Positions 25,243-33,134 of a DNA stretch of 64,000 nt are shown here, piece by piece. The position numbers and the translations under genes are program-made. The notes under the pieces are model-generated. The model was not told the DNA's origin. It saw only the letters and a list, made by a program, of their open reading frames with translations, and ran no database searches. Source of the stretch: an uncultured Candidatus Melainabacteria bacterium (GTDB taxonomy: Bacteria > Cyanobacteriota > Vampirovibrionia > Gastranaerophilales > Gastranaerophilaceae); contig CAKUZW010000002.1 of the NCBI GenBank assembly GCA_934718135.1, forward strand, positions 186,001-250,000. Direction: 5' to 3'. Every line of letters begins with the position of its first letter. Position 1 is the first letter of the stretch.

Positions 25243-25267
25243 AAAGAGCCGTAAAATGGCTCTTTTT
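25243..25267. terminator. Bidirectional terminator
   Basis: AAAGAGCC (25243-25250) pairs with GGCTCTTT (25258-25265), flanked by A and T runs. Lies between the convergent Fic and XRE genes. Confidence 0.75.
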
Positions 25268-25304
25268 TAATGCAATTTTAAGCAATGCAAGTTTTACGTA
25301 AAAC

Positions 25305-25622
25305 CTATCGTAGTGATTTTACCATTCTATAGACTGCAATCAAATCATCTTTTCGCAAATAATCAATATTACTTTTTATGTAGTCACTCATTCTATCCAT
25401 ACTCATCTCAAGATGTTCAAAATCAAATAAATCTTTTAAATCAATATTTAATGCCCGAGATATTTCTAATAGGGACCTTGAAGGAAAGGTGTCACCGCAT
25501 TCAATATGGCTTAAATTTCGTTGGTCAATATTTGCAAGCTCGGCCAATTGTTGTTGTGAAATACCCTGTGCTATTCTTAACTCTTTAATTCTTTTACCTA
25601 AAAGTTTCTTAATATCATTCAT
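25305..25622 (-). CDS. XRE-family HTH regulator
   Basis: 105 aa. Residues ~6-65: LGKRIKELRIAQGISQQQL, then ANIDQRNLSHIECGDTFPS, a canonical Cro/CI HTH. The tail (MDRMSDYIKSNIDYLRKDD) resembles that of the XRE protein at 966. Located between the two Fic copies and antisense to them. May control the neighbouring membrane-protein genes. Confidence 0.85.
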   Translation of the reverse strand: MNDIKKLLGKRIKELRIAQGISQQQLAELANIDQRNLSHIECGDTFPSRSLLEISRALNIDLKDLFDFEHLEMSMDRMSDYIKSNIDYLRKDDLIAVYRMVKSLR

Positions 25623-25775
25623 AATCTTTCCTTATAGAATACCTATATTGGCACATCATTTGAACGATATTATCTGCTATAATATTGACTTTATGACAAT
25701 TAATATAGTAATATGCGATATATAATGGTAAGATGCTTTACTTTTAGAAAGTTTTAAGGTAGAAAGGAGTAATTC

Positions 25776-26489
25776 TTGAAATTAATTTTATTTGTTATTG
25801 TATTTACATGTATTATTCTTATAAAGTTTTTTGCATTTATAATCAAATCCGTATTTGATGCTGCACAAATTATCAATGAAAAACCTCGAAAATTTATATC
25901 TAAAGTTCATAATAAGAATGAAAAAAAAATATTTGAAACTATATTTATACCACTAGTTAGAAAATATGAATTGTGTGCTACTGCAAAAAATAGTATTGAA
26001 GAATTAATAATTACTGTTGAAATTTATTTATTATTTATAAATCTATTTTATTGTTATTCAGGGCTTTCAGATACTAGAATAATTAAAGAGACAATATATA
26101 CATTTTTAGTTGAAGTAATTGAATATGTTAATAAAAATGCGGAATATCTAAATTTTGATAATTTAAATCCAGGTTTAACTAATATAAATAGTTATAATAT
26201 TGAAACATTAAAAGATTTATATATAAAAGAACGACATTTTCTTTATTTCTCTATAAACAAAGCATTATCATTTGCTAGAATAAATAGGTATCAATATCAT
26301 TCAGAATTAGTGCAGTCTTTAGATATTTGTATTTATCAAGATTTAAAATATAAATATAGTAATAAATTCCAGGAAGTCTTTTTATTATCTTCAAAGAAAA
26401 GAGAAATTATTGAGTCAATTATGAATGAGATAATTCAAGTATCAATACTTTTCTCTCAAGAAATAATAAAAACAAAATATAATTATTGA
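25776..26489 (+). CDS. Hypothetical membrane-anchored helical protein
   Basis: 237 aa, TTG start with AAAGGAGT 6-13 nt upstream. One N-terminal transmembrane helix (LILFVIVFTCIILIKFFAF, residues 2-20) anchors a mostly helical cytosolic domain rich in Ile, Tyr and Asn. No motif recognised. A two-helix membrane protein follows after 19 nt. It lies between the duplicated Fic genes and may be their cargo or an unrelated passenger. Confidence 0.6.
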   Translation: MKLILFVIVFTCIILIKFFAFIIKSVFDAAQIINEKPRKFISKVHNKNEKKIFETIFIPLVRKYELCATAKNSIEELIITVEIYLLFINLFYCYSGLSDTRIIKETIYTFLVEVIEYVNKNAEYLNFDNLNPGLTNINSYNIETLKDLYIKERHFLYFSINKALSFARINRYQYHSELVQSLDICIYQDLKYKYSNKFQEVFLLSSKKREIIESIMNEIIQVSILFSQEIIKTKYNY

Positions 26490-26508
26490 ACTTCACAAGG
26501 AATACAAT

Positions 26509-26796
26509 ATGATTTTAATATTAATAATCTTATTACTTCTTGCAATACTACCTTTGCCCTATGGTTACTATATTTTATTCCGTTTTATAGTTTGCGTTGG
26601 GGTAATCAGAGAATTATTTCTTGCTCCATCAAATAATACAGATACTACAATATCTTTAGTGGCAATTGCCGTACTTTACAATCCAATTATAAAAATGGCA
26701 TTAGGCAGACCTATTTGGACTATTGTCAACATTATTACCGCATTGTATTTTATTTTTTACTTATCAAAAAAAATAAAATACAATAAGAAACAATAA
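26509..26796 (+). CDS. Small membrane protein
   Basis: 95 aa with three hydrophobic segments (LILIILLLLAILPLPYG near 2-20, YILFRFIVCVGVIREL, and IVNIITALYFIFYL near 72-88). No family recognised. ACAAGGAAT precedes the ATG. Probably co-transcribed with the preceding membrane-anchored gene. Confidence 0.6.
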   Translation: MILILIILLLLAILPLPYGYYILFRFIVCVGVIRELFLAPSNNTDTTISLVAIAVLYNPIIKMALGRPIWTIVNIITALYFIFYLSKKIKYNKKQ

Positions 26797-26909
26797 GAAA
26801 TAATAATGTATAGAGTGAGTATAAGATATTACATTCAATCTTATATTTTTGTCTAAAGGAAATCCTTACTTTGAAGTATTTATGTTACTATAAGTGTAAA
26901 GGATATATG

Positions 26910-27653
26910 ATGTACAAAAATTGTTTTACTCAAAATGATGAATATAAAGCTAAAATTAATGCTTTACGACCACTCTCCAACGAAGCATTGATGCAAGTAA
27001 AAGAATATTACAAAATTGGTTTAACCTATGCTTCAAATGCTTTGGAAGGGAACACTCTTAGCCTTGCCGAAACAAAAGTTGTATTAGAAGATGGTATTAC
27101 AATTGGCGGAAAACCTCTCAAAGACCACTATGAAACTGTCGGACACGCAATGGCTTTTGACGAAATAATTGAATTATCAAAAAAAGCAACTTTTACAGAA
27201 GATGACATTAAGTTATTACATAAATTATTTTATGAAAAAATTGACAGTAAAAAAGCCGGCAAATATAGAACTTCACAAGTTATAATTACAGGTTCTGATG
27301 TAGAATTACCAAAACCGGAAGAACTTGATGAGAAAATTCATAAGTTCATTTTGCAGTTACCAAAATTAAAAGCAGAATTACACCCCGTTGAATATGCGTC
27401 TATGGTGCATATAATTTTCGTAAACATTCACCCATTTACGGACGGCAATGGCAGGGTTGCACGATTATTAATGAATTTAGCACTATTACAAAGCGGTTAC
27501 AATATTGTCGTAATACCGCCAGTTGTAAGAGCAGATTATATTTCAGCATTGCAAGAAACTAATAAAGGCAATAATACAAACTTTATTAATTTCATTTCAG
27601 AGATGGTTTTAGAGTCGCAAAAAGAATATTTAAAAATTATCAGCAGATTTTAA
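26910..27653 (+). CDS. Fic-domain protein, copy 2
   Basis: About 247 aa from ATG 26910, the start matching copy 1 (MYKNCFTQND); an upstream start at 26871 adds 13 unmatched residues. HPFTDGNGRVAR and the inhibitory SNALEGN are both intact, so it should be an autoinhibited NMP-transferase like its paralogue. Identity to copy 1 is very high over the full length, with substitutions spread across the gene. The 26-bp SVDDSRT-encoding repeat again follows the stop. AAAGGATAT upstream is an RBS. Confidence 0.93.
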   Translation: MYKNCFTQNDEYKAKINALRPLSNEALMQVKEYYKIGLTYASNALEGNTLSLAETKVVLEDGITIGGKPLKDHYETVGHAMAFDEIIELSKKATFTEDDIKLLHKLFYEKIDSKKAGKYRTSQVIITGSDVELPKPEELDEKIHKFILQLPKLKAELHPVEYASMVHIIFVNIHPFTDGNGRVARLLMNLALLQSGYNIVVIPPVVRADYISALQETNKGNNTNFINFISEMVLESQKEYLKIISRF

Positions 27654-27655
27654 AT

Positions 27656-27681
27656 GTTCTACTACCATCAACACTGGGGTA
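27656..27681. repeat. 26-bp repeat GTTCTACTACCATC..., copy 2
   Basis: One base different from copy 1 and at the same distance after the Fic stop, showing that the duplicated unit included the flanking DNA. Confidence 0.75.
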
Positions 27682-27689
27682 AATAAAAT

Positions 27690-27716
27690 GGGACAGGAAT
27701 TTATTCTTGTCCTATT
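27690..27716 (+). terminator. Terminator after Fic copy 2
   Basis: GGACAGGAAT (27691-27700) pairs with ATTCTTGTCC (27703-27712), followed by TATTTTTA. Confidence 0.65.
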
Positions 27717-27744
27717 TTTATTTATAATAAAATTAAGAATAAAG

Positions 27745-27843
27745 ATGTATAAAAATTGTTTTGTTCAAATTTATGAATATAAGGCAAGGGGTAATGCGCT
27801 AGGCCCACTCTCCAATGAAGCATTAGCACATTTTTATATTTGA
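27745..27843 (+). pseudogene. Third Fic gene, N-terminal fragment
   Basis: Encodes MYKNCFVQIYEYKARGNALG then PLSNEALAHFYI and stops. This aligns with the first ~28 residues of both Fic proteins (MYKNCFTQNDEYKA... PLSNEAL) before diverging. A degraded leftover of the Fic amplification. Confidence 0.75.
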
Positions 27844-27955
27844 AATTATACTTTTTCTTGCTATTCCAATGTTTTTGGAAAGTTCTTCTTGTGTTATAAA
27901 CGGATTTTCTTTTATTAAGTTAAGAATTTTTTGTTGATTTACAGTAACCTTTTAA
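27842..27955 (-). pseudogene. Fragment of a winged-HTH domain
   Basis: Read leftward: VNQQKILNLIKENPFITQEEL followed by KNIGIARKSIISNIK, the wHTH commonly found at the C terminus of Fic and ATP-binding regulator proteins. No start or catalytic part remains. It abuts the Fic fragment end to end. The rest of the 27956-28053 gap holds nothing recognisable. Confidence 0.55.
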
Positions 27956-28053
27956 GTAACCTTTACAGGAACCCTTTTTCAGTCTCAATAATTTCCTATT
28001 AATATTCTTTTACAAGTAACAAAAATTTTTATTCACAGACTTTAACTTACTAT

Positions 28054-28833
28054 ATGTTTAGAATATTACCCAAATTTAACAACTTTAATCTATTTGGATG
28101 GCTAGGAAGCAACACCAACAATACAAACTCGTCATTGAGGTTTAAAAATGTTTCTAGTAAATCAAATACATATAAAATTCTAAAAGAAACTCCCGTAAAA
28201 TATAAAAATGGCACGGGGTATATTAAAACCACAACAAGGAAAGAACAGAGTAATAAAGATACACTTAAAATTAATATAGTCATCACAGACAAGAAAAAAT
28301 CACCACTTGGACATTACGAATATACAATAAATAAATCAACTGCAACTATTGACCACGGCTATATAGAAACACGCTTACCCCAAAGAAGAAACGGACTTGG
28401 AGAAATTTTACGACTTTCGAGCATTATAGAGTTTAAAGAAAACGGAATAAAAACTTTAGAAGTCGAAGCATACCCAAACGCTATACCATTTCATCTGAAA
28501 TGCAGACTTAAACCCAATTTAACCACAAGTTATATAACGTTAAAGATATTAAACAATATTAAAAATAACCCAAAAGTCCAACCATATTATCACCAAGTAG
28601 CAGAAAAACTTGTCAAAAAAATTGAGAATGAAAATTCGGTATCACTGGGTAAAGACACAAGGGAATTTGTTAATAAATTTATCGAAAGCTATACAAAACA
28701 ACACCTTCACAACTGGCAAGATACAAAAATCAGACCATTTTTACCAATGGTATTAACGGAAAGCAGGCTAAAACAATTTGCCGGTTTTTACAACAAACTT
28801 TTCAAAAAGCACGGAATTAATTATAAGATATAA
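28054..28833 (+). CDS. GNAT-like fold protein, lineage-type family
   Basis: 259 aa. Residues ~105-150 (YIETRLPQRRNGLGEILRL, then SSIIEFKENGIKTLEVEAY) match the acetyl-CoA-binding loop and following helix of GNAT acetyltransferases, with RRNGLGE in place of the usual Q/RxxGxG/A. It ends FYNKLFKKHGINYKI. The chromosomal gene at 47057 shares LGELLRLSSIVEM and FYNELFAKHGIDYQI, defining one family. The N terminus contains Asn/Thr-rich NTNNTNSSLRF, similar to FG-tag proteins nearby. Substrate unknown. Confidence 0.65.
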   Translation: MFRILPKFNNFNLFGWLGSNTNNTNSSLRFKNVSSKSNTYKILKETPVKYKNGTGYIKTTTRKEQSNKDTLKINIVITDKKKSPLGHYEYTINKSTATIDHGYIETRLPQRRNGLGEILRLSSIIEFKENGIKTLEVEAYPNAIPFHLKCRLKPNLTTSYITLKILNNIKNNPKVQPYYHQVAEKLVKKIENENSVSLGKDTREFVNKFIESYTKQHLHNWQDTKIRPFLPMVLTESRLKQFAGFYNKLFKKHGINYKI

Positions 28834-28865
28834 AGCAAATATCACATTAAAAATATTTTTGCACA

Positions 28866-28924
28866 AAAAAGAGCCACCGAAATGATTCTTTTGCTGTGTT
28901 ACAAGATTTTTGCCTGTTCTATTA
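28866..28924 (+). repeat. Imperfect direct repeat, right copy (possible att-like site)
   Basis: Partner of 1457-1515: AAAAAGAGCCAC, TTCTTTTGCTGT, TTACAAG and the exact 17-mer TTTTGCCTGTTCTATTA (28908-28924). The hairpin half GTGGCTC is lost here, so it no longer looks like a terminator. Confidence 0.5.
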
Positions 28925-28946
28925 CAACCAGAAATTTGGTTGTTTA

Positions 28947-30071
28947 TTATCTAAATATTTTTATGTAATCTTCAAATACATAATAGCGATTTCTGTTGAA
29001 ACCTGTCTTTTCTTCTAAAATTCCTGTTTCTACAAATGTTTTCAAAAGTCCATTTGCAGTTGTAGGAGTTATGTTTAAATTTTCACAAACAATTTTTGAA
29101 TTAACTTTTGGAGTTGAATACAACAATTCCAATAACTTTTGTCCGTTTGTTGCTTTTTTACCAATTTTCTCAAGTTTGCTTTCAACTTCTTTTTTAAGTT
29201 TTATGATTTCTTCAAAAGTTTTGATACTATTTTTTGAAGTTTCAATAACTCCATTTAGAAAGAATTTTAGCCATTGAGTAATATTATTTGTTTGTTTAAC
29301 CATTGAAAGTGAATCATAATAAGACATTCTGTTTCTTTCAAAAAAGTCTGAAATATACAAAACAGGTTTATTCAATAATCCTGCACTTATCAAATACAAA
29401 ATAATCAAGAGTCTGCCAGTTCTACCATTGCCGTCTAAAAATGGGTGGATTGTTTCAAATTGATAATGAACAATGCCTGCTCTTATTATTTCAGGTACTT
29501 GTAAATTTTCATTGTGTAAAAACTTTTCAATATCAGTTAATAATTCCGGTAACATATTAGGTTCAGGCGGAATAAAAAAGGCATCTTGTAGCGAAGAACC
29601 TCCAATCCAGTTTTGCGTTTTTCTAATTTCGCCAGGAGTTTTGTGTTCACCTCGAACACCTTGCAACAAAATTTTATGAGCCTCTTTGATTAATCTCATT
29701 GAAATAGGCAATTCATTTAATCTTTCAATAGAATAGTTTATTGCTTGAATATAATTTTGAACTTCGTGCCAATCATCACGAAATTCAGGTTTAATTTGTT
29801 CAACAGGAGAAATTGCATCATCAAATGTTGTTCTTGTGCCTTCAATTCTGTTTGAGTTTGTAGCTTCTTTGGTAGCATACATTTTTATAAAAAATTCAAT
29901 ATTAGGAATTAAATCAGCATAAGAATTTAATTTGCCAAGCCAAAGACTAGCGTCTTGTAATAACGGAGCAAGTTCATCTAACTTCCAATCTATATCATCA
30001 TTGATAAAAGACGGATTAAAAGGCTTGTAGCTTTTGTGTAAAATATATGTTCCTGATTTATATTCCTTCAT
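28947..30071 (-). CDS. Fic family protein with N-terminal helical and C-terminal wHTH domains
   Basis: 374 aa. The Fic_N-type N terminus contains SNRIEGTRTTFDDAI, a class II inhibitory motif. The active site HPFLDGNGRTGR (~residue 205) is complete, and residues ~300-365 are a winged HTH (LLELLYSTPKVNSKIVCEN, then LNITPTTANGLLKTFVETG). Standard length for Fic/DUF4172-type proteins that NMPylate targets and bind their own promoter. Unrelated at close range to the small duplicated Fic pair. Located just outside the right repeat copy. Confidence 0.92.
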   Translation of the reverse strand: MKEYKSGTYILHKSYKPFNPSFINDDIDWKLDELAPLLQDASLWLGKLNSYADLIPNIEFFIKMYATKEATNSNRIEGTRTTFDDAISPVEQIKPEFRDDWHEVQNYIQAINYSIERLNELPISMRLIKEAHKILLQGVRGEHKTPGEIRKTQNWIGGSSLQDAFFIPPEPNMLPELLTDIEKFLHNENLQVPEIIRAGIVHYQFETIHPFLDGNGRTGRLLIILYLISAGLLNKPVLYISDFFERNRMSYYDSLSMVKQTNNITQWLKFFLNGVIETSKNSIKTFEEIIKLKKEVESKLEKIGKKATNGQKLLELLYSTPKVNSKIVCENLNITPTTANGLLKTFVETGILEEKTGFNRNRYYVFEDYIKIFR

Positions 30072-30171
30072 TATAAATTATCCTTATTTTAGGGAAACCT
30101 TTTTCCCTATATTATAACATGTTTTTATTATAGTTTACATAATTTATAAAAATTGTTAAGTTTTAGCGAAT

Positions 30172-30480
30172 TTACAATGTAACTGTTCTACTATCATCAA
30201 CACTGAGGTATTTTTTGCGACAAGAGTCAAAATTAACGAAATATGAGAAAGGTAAGTTATAGTCATAGCTTACCTTTTCACCTTCTAAAGTAACGTTCGA
30301 AAGTAAATAATCCAGCATTTTTCTCTTTTCAGAATTAGATTGTCTTTGATAAAGCCAGTAGGCATTTTTCAACGTTTCGATAGTGCAACTCTTTTTTAAT
30401 GTAATCTATATGCTTTTGAGCAAGGCTAACCGCTCGAACGACATTATCAAGTTGGGCCTGATTATTTCTTCTCAAATATT
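30172..30480 (-). pseudogene. Large serine recombinase, C-terminal remnant
   Basis: Read leftward: TLKNAYWLYQRQSNSEKRKM, then LPFSYFVNF and SVDDSRTVTL at the end. It aligns with the C terminus of the intact recombinase (YNLYKQQTIEEKRRLLD, PPFSYF). Upstream sequence continues in another frame (NVVRAVSLAQKHIDYIKKEL), showing a frameshift, and the catalytic domain is absent. A relic of an older mobile element. The gap to 30622 holds nothing else recognisable. Confidence 0.75.
30185..30210. repeat. 26-bp repeat, copy 3, inside recombinase remnant
   Basis: GTTCTACTATCATCAACACT then GAGGTA. On the minus strand it encodes SVDDSRT at the end of the recombinase remnant, revealing the origin of the copies after the two Fic genes. 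Confidence 0.7.
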
Positions 30481-30622
30481 ATCTCTCTTTTGTTCTCAAA
30501 AAATAAAACTCTTAATCATTTTTCAAAAATGATAGAAATTTTTTAATTGTATAGGAATAAATCAACGGGATAATATTTAAGATTGAATAGCAAAAAATTT
30601 TATGTTTTGATTTATAAGAAAT

Positions 30623-30934
30623 ATGAAAATTCAAAATAACACTCAAAACACTTCATTTGGACAACTTGTACCAACAAAACCCCTATTAAAATCCGCTCTC
30701 AAAATCCACAATTTTGAAGAAGGAAGAGAACTATATTTAAGCACGTCAACAGCATTTCCCGGGAATGTCGGATATTATAAAAAAGCAATAGAAATTGCTC
30801 AAAATGCCATTAAAAAGAATGAAAATATAAAAAATATTATCGACAAACTTAAAATAACTCCGAAAAATGAATTACCGACAGCTCTTAATGATGCTGTTAA
30901 TACTCTAGGAAAAAATGTTGATATTAATATCTAA
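30623..30934 (+). CDS. Small FG-tag protein, unknown
   Basis: 103 aa. Begins MKIQNNTQNTSFGQLVPTK: the N-terminal Asn/Thr stretch ending in SFG is shared in style with proteins at 45895 (SSLNFGSRF), 47781 (TSQTFGAKL) and 48566 (QSPKFGMAV). The rest is helical and Lys-rich. No known domain. The tag may be a sorting or processing signal peculiar to this lineage; that is inference. Confidence 0.65.
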   Translation: MKIQNNTQNTSFGQLVPTKPLLKSALKIHNFEEGRELYLSTSTAFPGNVGYYKKAIEIAQNAIKKNENIKNIIDKLKITPKNELPTALNDAVNTLGKNVDINI

Positions 30935-31014
30935 AAAATAGGCAACCTATACAAGTGATAAAAAAATACTCTTTATTTAGACTGAATTTGCACATCTAAA
31001 AAGGAGGAATTTTT

Positions 31015-31320
31015 ATGTTCTACAATGTTATGAAAGCAAAAGATATTATTGATTTTGATAATGACAAATTTATCAGAAAACCAATAATGGAACATAATGA
31101 CAGCAGTTTAAATATAGTAGCAATAAAAAAAGATGCAATTATTGATACCCATACATCAATTGCAGATGCAGCGGTGTACGTTCTTGAGGGCGAAATCGAA
31201 ATCCATTTTGATGCACAAAAATTTAAAATTGACAAAGGCGAAATGTTAATGTTTAAAAAAGATACTCAACATAAAGTTGTTGCTTTAAAAGACAGTAAAT
31301 TTTTATTGATAAAAATTTAG
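31015..31320 (+). CDS. Cupin-domain protein
   Basis: 101 aa, single cupin: DTHTSIADAAVYVLEGEIEI (motif 1, with His and Glu metal ligands), then FKIDKGEMLMFKKDTQHKV (motif 2). Small stand-alone cupins of this type bind a metal and a small ligand and often act in stress or sugar-related steps; the substrate is not predictable. A perfect AAGGAGGA precedes the ATG. Confidence 0.85.
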   Translation: MFYNVMKAKDIIDFDNDKFIRKPIMEHNDSSLNIVAIKKDAIIDTHTSIADAAVYVLEGEIEIHFDAQKFKIDKGEMLMFKKDTQHKVVALKDSKFLLIKI

Positions 31321-31332
31321 CTTAATCAAAAG

Positions 31333-31366
31333 AAGTTGCGGATTTTATAAATAAAATCCGCAACTT
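31333..31366. terminator. Bidirectional terminator
   Basis: AAGTTGCGGATTTTAT (31333-31348) pairs perfectly with ATAAAATCCGCAACTT (31351-31366), between the convergent cupin and SIMPL genes. Confidence 0.85.
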
Positions 31367-31390
31367 TTGCCTTCTTATATTATCCAAACC

Positions 31391-32116
31391 TTACTTAACC
31401 CTAAAAGTCACATTCGCAACTGATGTAATTTTCTTTTCAATAGATGTTGTATCACTAATCCCTGAATCTGATACATTTGTAGAATCAACAGGAGTAATTT
31501 GGAACACACCCATATTCACAGATTGAATTTTGCCTACTCTATTGTGCGTTGCTTTTAACATTGCAGAAGCTCGTTGTTTAGCATCTTTTGTCGCTTCTTC
31601 AAGCATCTGAACCTTTAAATCCGGAAGTTTTGAATAAAAATATGATGGTTCATCTACCCCAATATCAATACCTCGTTGAGTTAAATTTGTAATATCATTT
31701 GATACTTTTTTAATTTTTTGAACATCTTTTGATTTGACAGAAATTCGCTGATTTGAGTCATAAGCAATTATCTGATTTGTTGTCATGCCGTTAGAATTTA
31801 TATTATAAACATCATAACCTTGCGGAGTTTTAATATCTATATCTTTATCCTCAAAGCCTTGTGATTTTAAATATTTGATAACCTCAGGACGTTGTTTATT
31901 TAAGGTGTTAAAACACATTGCCTTATTTGCTTGACGAGAGTGGAGCGTAAGCTCAAATCTTCCGCTATCAGAAATAACATTCTGAGAATATGAACCCGTA
32001 ACAGAAATCACGTCCTTCGACATTGAAGAACAAACAATTGATGCTGTGATAATTCCGCCAAGTGCAAGGACAACACCAAGTGCCAAAATTTGGAATTTTT
32101 CTAACTTTTCTAACAT
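31391..32116 (-). CDS. SIMPL (DUF541) domain protein
   Basis: 241 aa. An N-terminal membrane anchor (LALGVVLALGGIITASIVC) and the periplasmic SIMPL/DUF541 fold: VISVTGSYSQNVISDSGRF, YDSNQRISVKSKDVQKI, and DLKVQMLEEATKDAKQRASA near the C-terminal third. The family forms oligomeric periplasmic assemblies with poorly defined stress-related roles. It has the expected length, is monocistronic and is convergent with the cupin gene. Confidence 0.85.
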   Translation of the reverse strand: MLEKLEKFQILALGVVLALGGIITASIVCSSMSKDVISVTGSYSQNVISDSGRFELTLHSRQANKAMCFNTLNKQRPEVIKYLKSQGFEDKDIDIKTPQGYDVYNINSNGMTTNQIIAYDSNQRISVKSKDVQKIKKVSNDITNLTQRGIDIGVDEPSYFYSKLPDLKVQMLEEATKDAKQRASAMLKATHNRVGKIQSVNMGVFQITPVDSTNVSDSGISDTTSIEKKITSVANVTFRVK

Positions 32117-32262
32117 ATTTAAACTCCTTTAAAATTTTACAGAACACGGAATATAGTAATTTAGAAAAAATATAAAATCAATAATCTAATCAATCAAAAT
32201 ATTTTACAAAAACCTATTTTGTAATAAAATATTAACGTGTATTAGAGAAGGAGAATAGTTTT

Positions 32263-33066
32263 ATGAAAAAAGTTTTATTTTCACTATTCATTGCCGTAGC
32301 AATTGCAATTCCGGCATCTGCAGCTACATACAATGCTTCAAACAGAGTTTCAACTGTTGGAGAAACATTGTTGACTAAAAACGGAATTCCTGCTAGCAAT
32401 GTAAAATTTACCGTTGTATCAGGTGCTGTTGACAATTCAAATTATTCAACAAACAAAGTTGTAAATGTTTCCAGCGGAGAATTAGCTTATGCAGGAAATG
32501 ACAATGAAGTAGCAGCAGTTGTTGCAAACGAATTGGGACACATTATTGCAGGACACGCTTCAAGAGGAAAAGTTGTTTCTTTGCTTCAAGCAGCAACAGA
32601 TACAAATATTTCAACTAATGAAACTGCAACAAACCTAGCTACAAGCTATGCAAGCCTTCAAAAAGAAAAAGAAGCTGATGTTATTGCAGTTAACTTGATG
32701 TCAAATGCAGGTTACAACCCACTTGCAATTATTGTTGTTTTAACAAAACAAACAAGCACATACTGGGAAGCAATTCAAGGCAAACCGGCAAACGCTGAAA
32801 GAGCTATGAATGTTTATGCCTACACAGGTTATGCCTATCCGGCAAAACTAAAAGCAGGTTATGCTTGCAATGAATATAAAAATTTCTTGACTTATGCAAA
32901 CACAGTTTTGACAACAAGAAAAGAGAACAAAAAACTAGCAGCTAAAACAGATAAAGAATTAAAAAAATATAGAAAAAACAGTGTTAACCAAATCGCGAAA
33001 TTCAAAACCAGAGGTGGAATGAGCGGTTGGGATGCTGCTTATGGCTTACTAAACGGATCTAACTAA
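32263..33066 (+). CDS. M48-like peptidase family protein with altered HEXXH
   Basis: 267 aa with a Sec signal peptide (MKKVLFSLFIAVAIAIPASA). Residues 81-98 (NEVAAVVANELGHIIAGHAS) match the M48 zinc site, but the first His is Asn: NELGH (89-93) instead of HExxH. The third ligand in EKEADVIAVNLM (E137) and the downstream GYNP are kept. M48 proteases act on membrane or periplasmic proteins; loss of a zinc ligand suggests an inactive scaffold or altered metal site. AGAAGGAGAA is a strong RBS. Confidence 0.82.
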   Translation: MKKVLFSLFIAVAIAIPASAATYNASNRVSTVGETLLTKNGIPASNVKFTVVSGAVDNSNYSTNKVVNVSSGELAYAGNDNEVAAVVANELGHIIAGHASRGKVVSLLQAATDTNISTNETATNLATSYASLQKEKEADVIAVNLMSNAGYNPLAIIVVLTKQTSTYWEAIQGKPANAERAMNVYAYTGYAYPAKLKAGYACNEYKNFLTYANTVLTTRKENKKLAAKTDKELKKYRKNSVNQIAKFKTRGGMSGWDAAYGLLNGSN

Positions 33067-33091
33067 GTATAAAAATTTAGTTAATTATAAA

Positions 33092-33122
33092 AAAGGGCGA
33101 TATCAAAAATATCGTCCTTTTT
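33092..33122. terminator. Terminator between M48-like and prepilin genes
   Basis: AAAGGGCGATAT (33092-33103) pairs with ATATCGTCCTTT (33109-33120), followed by T residues. Serves the convergent pair. Confidence 0.8.
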
Positions 33123-33134
33123 TTGAAAATAAAA

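Noticed and set aside
1447..30600. Prophage
   Set aside because: No capsid, terminase, portal, tail or lysis genes are visible; recombinases, RT, Fic and nucleases fit a non-phage mobile island better.
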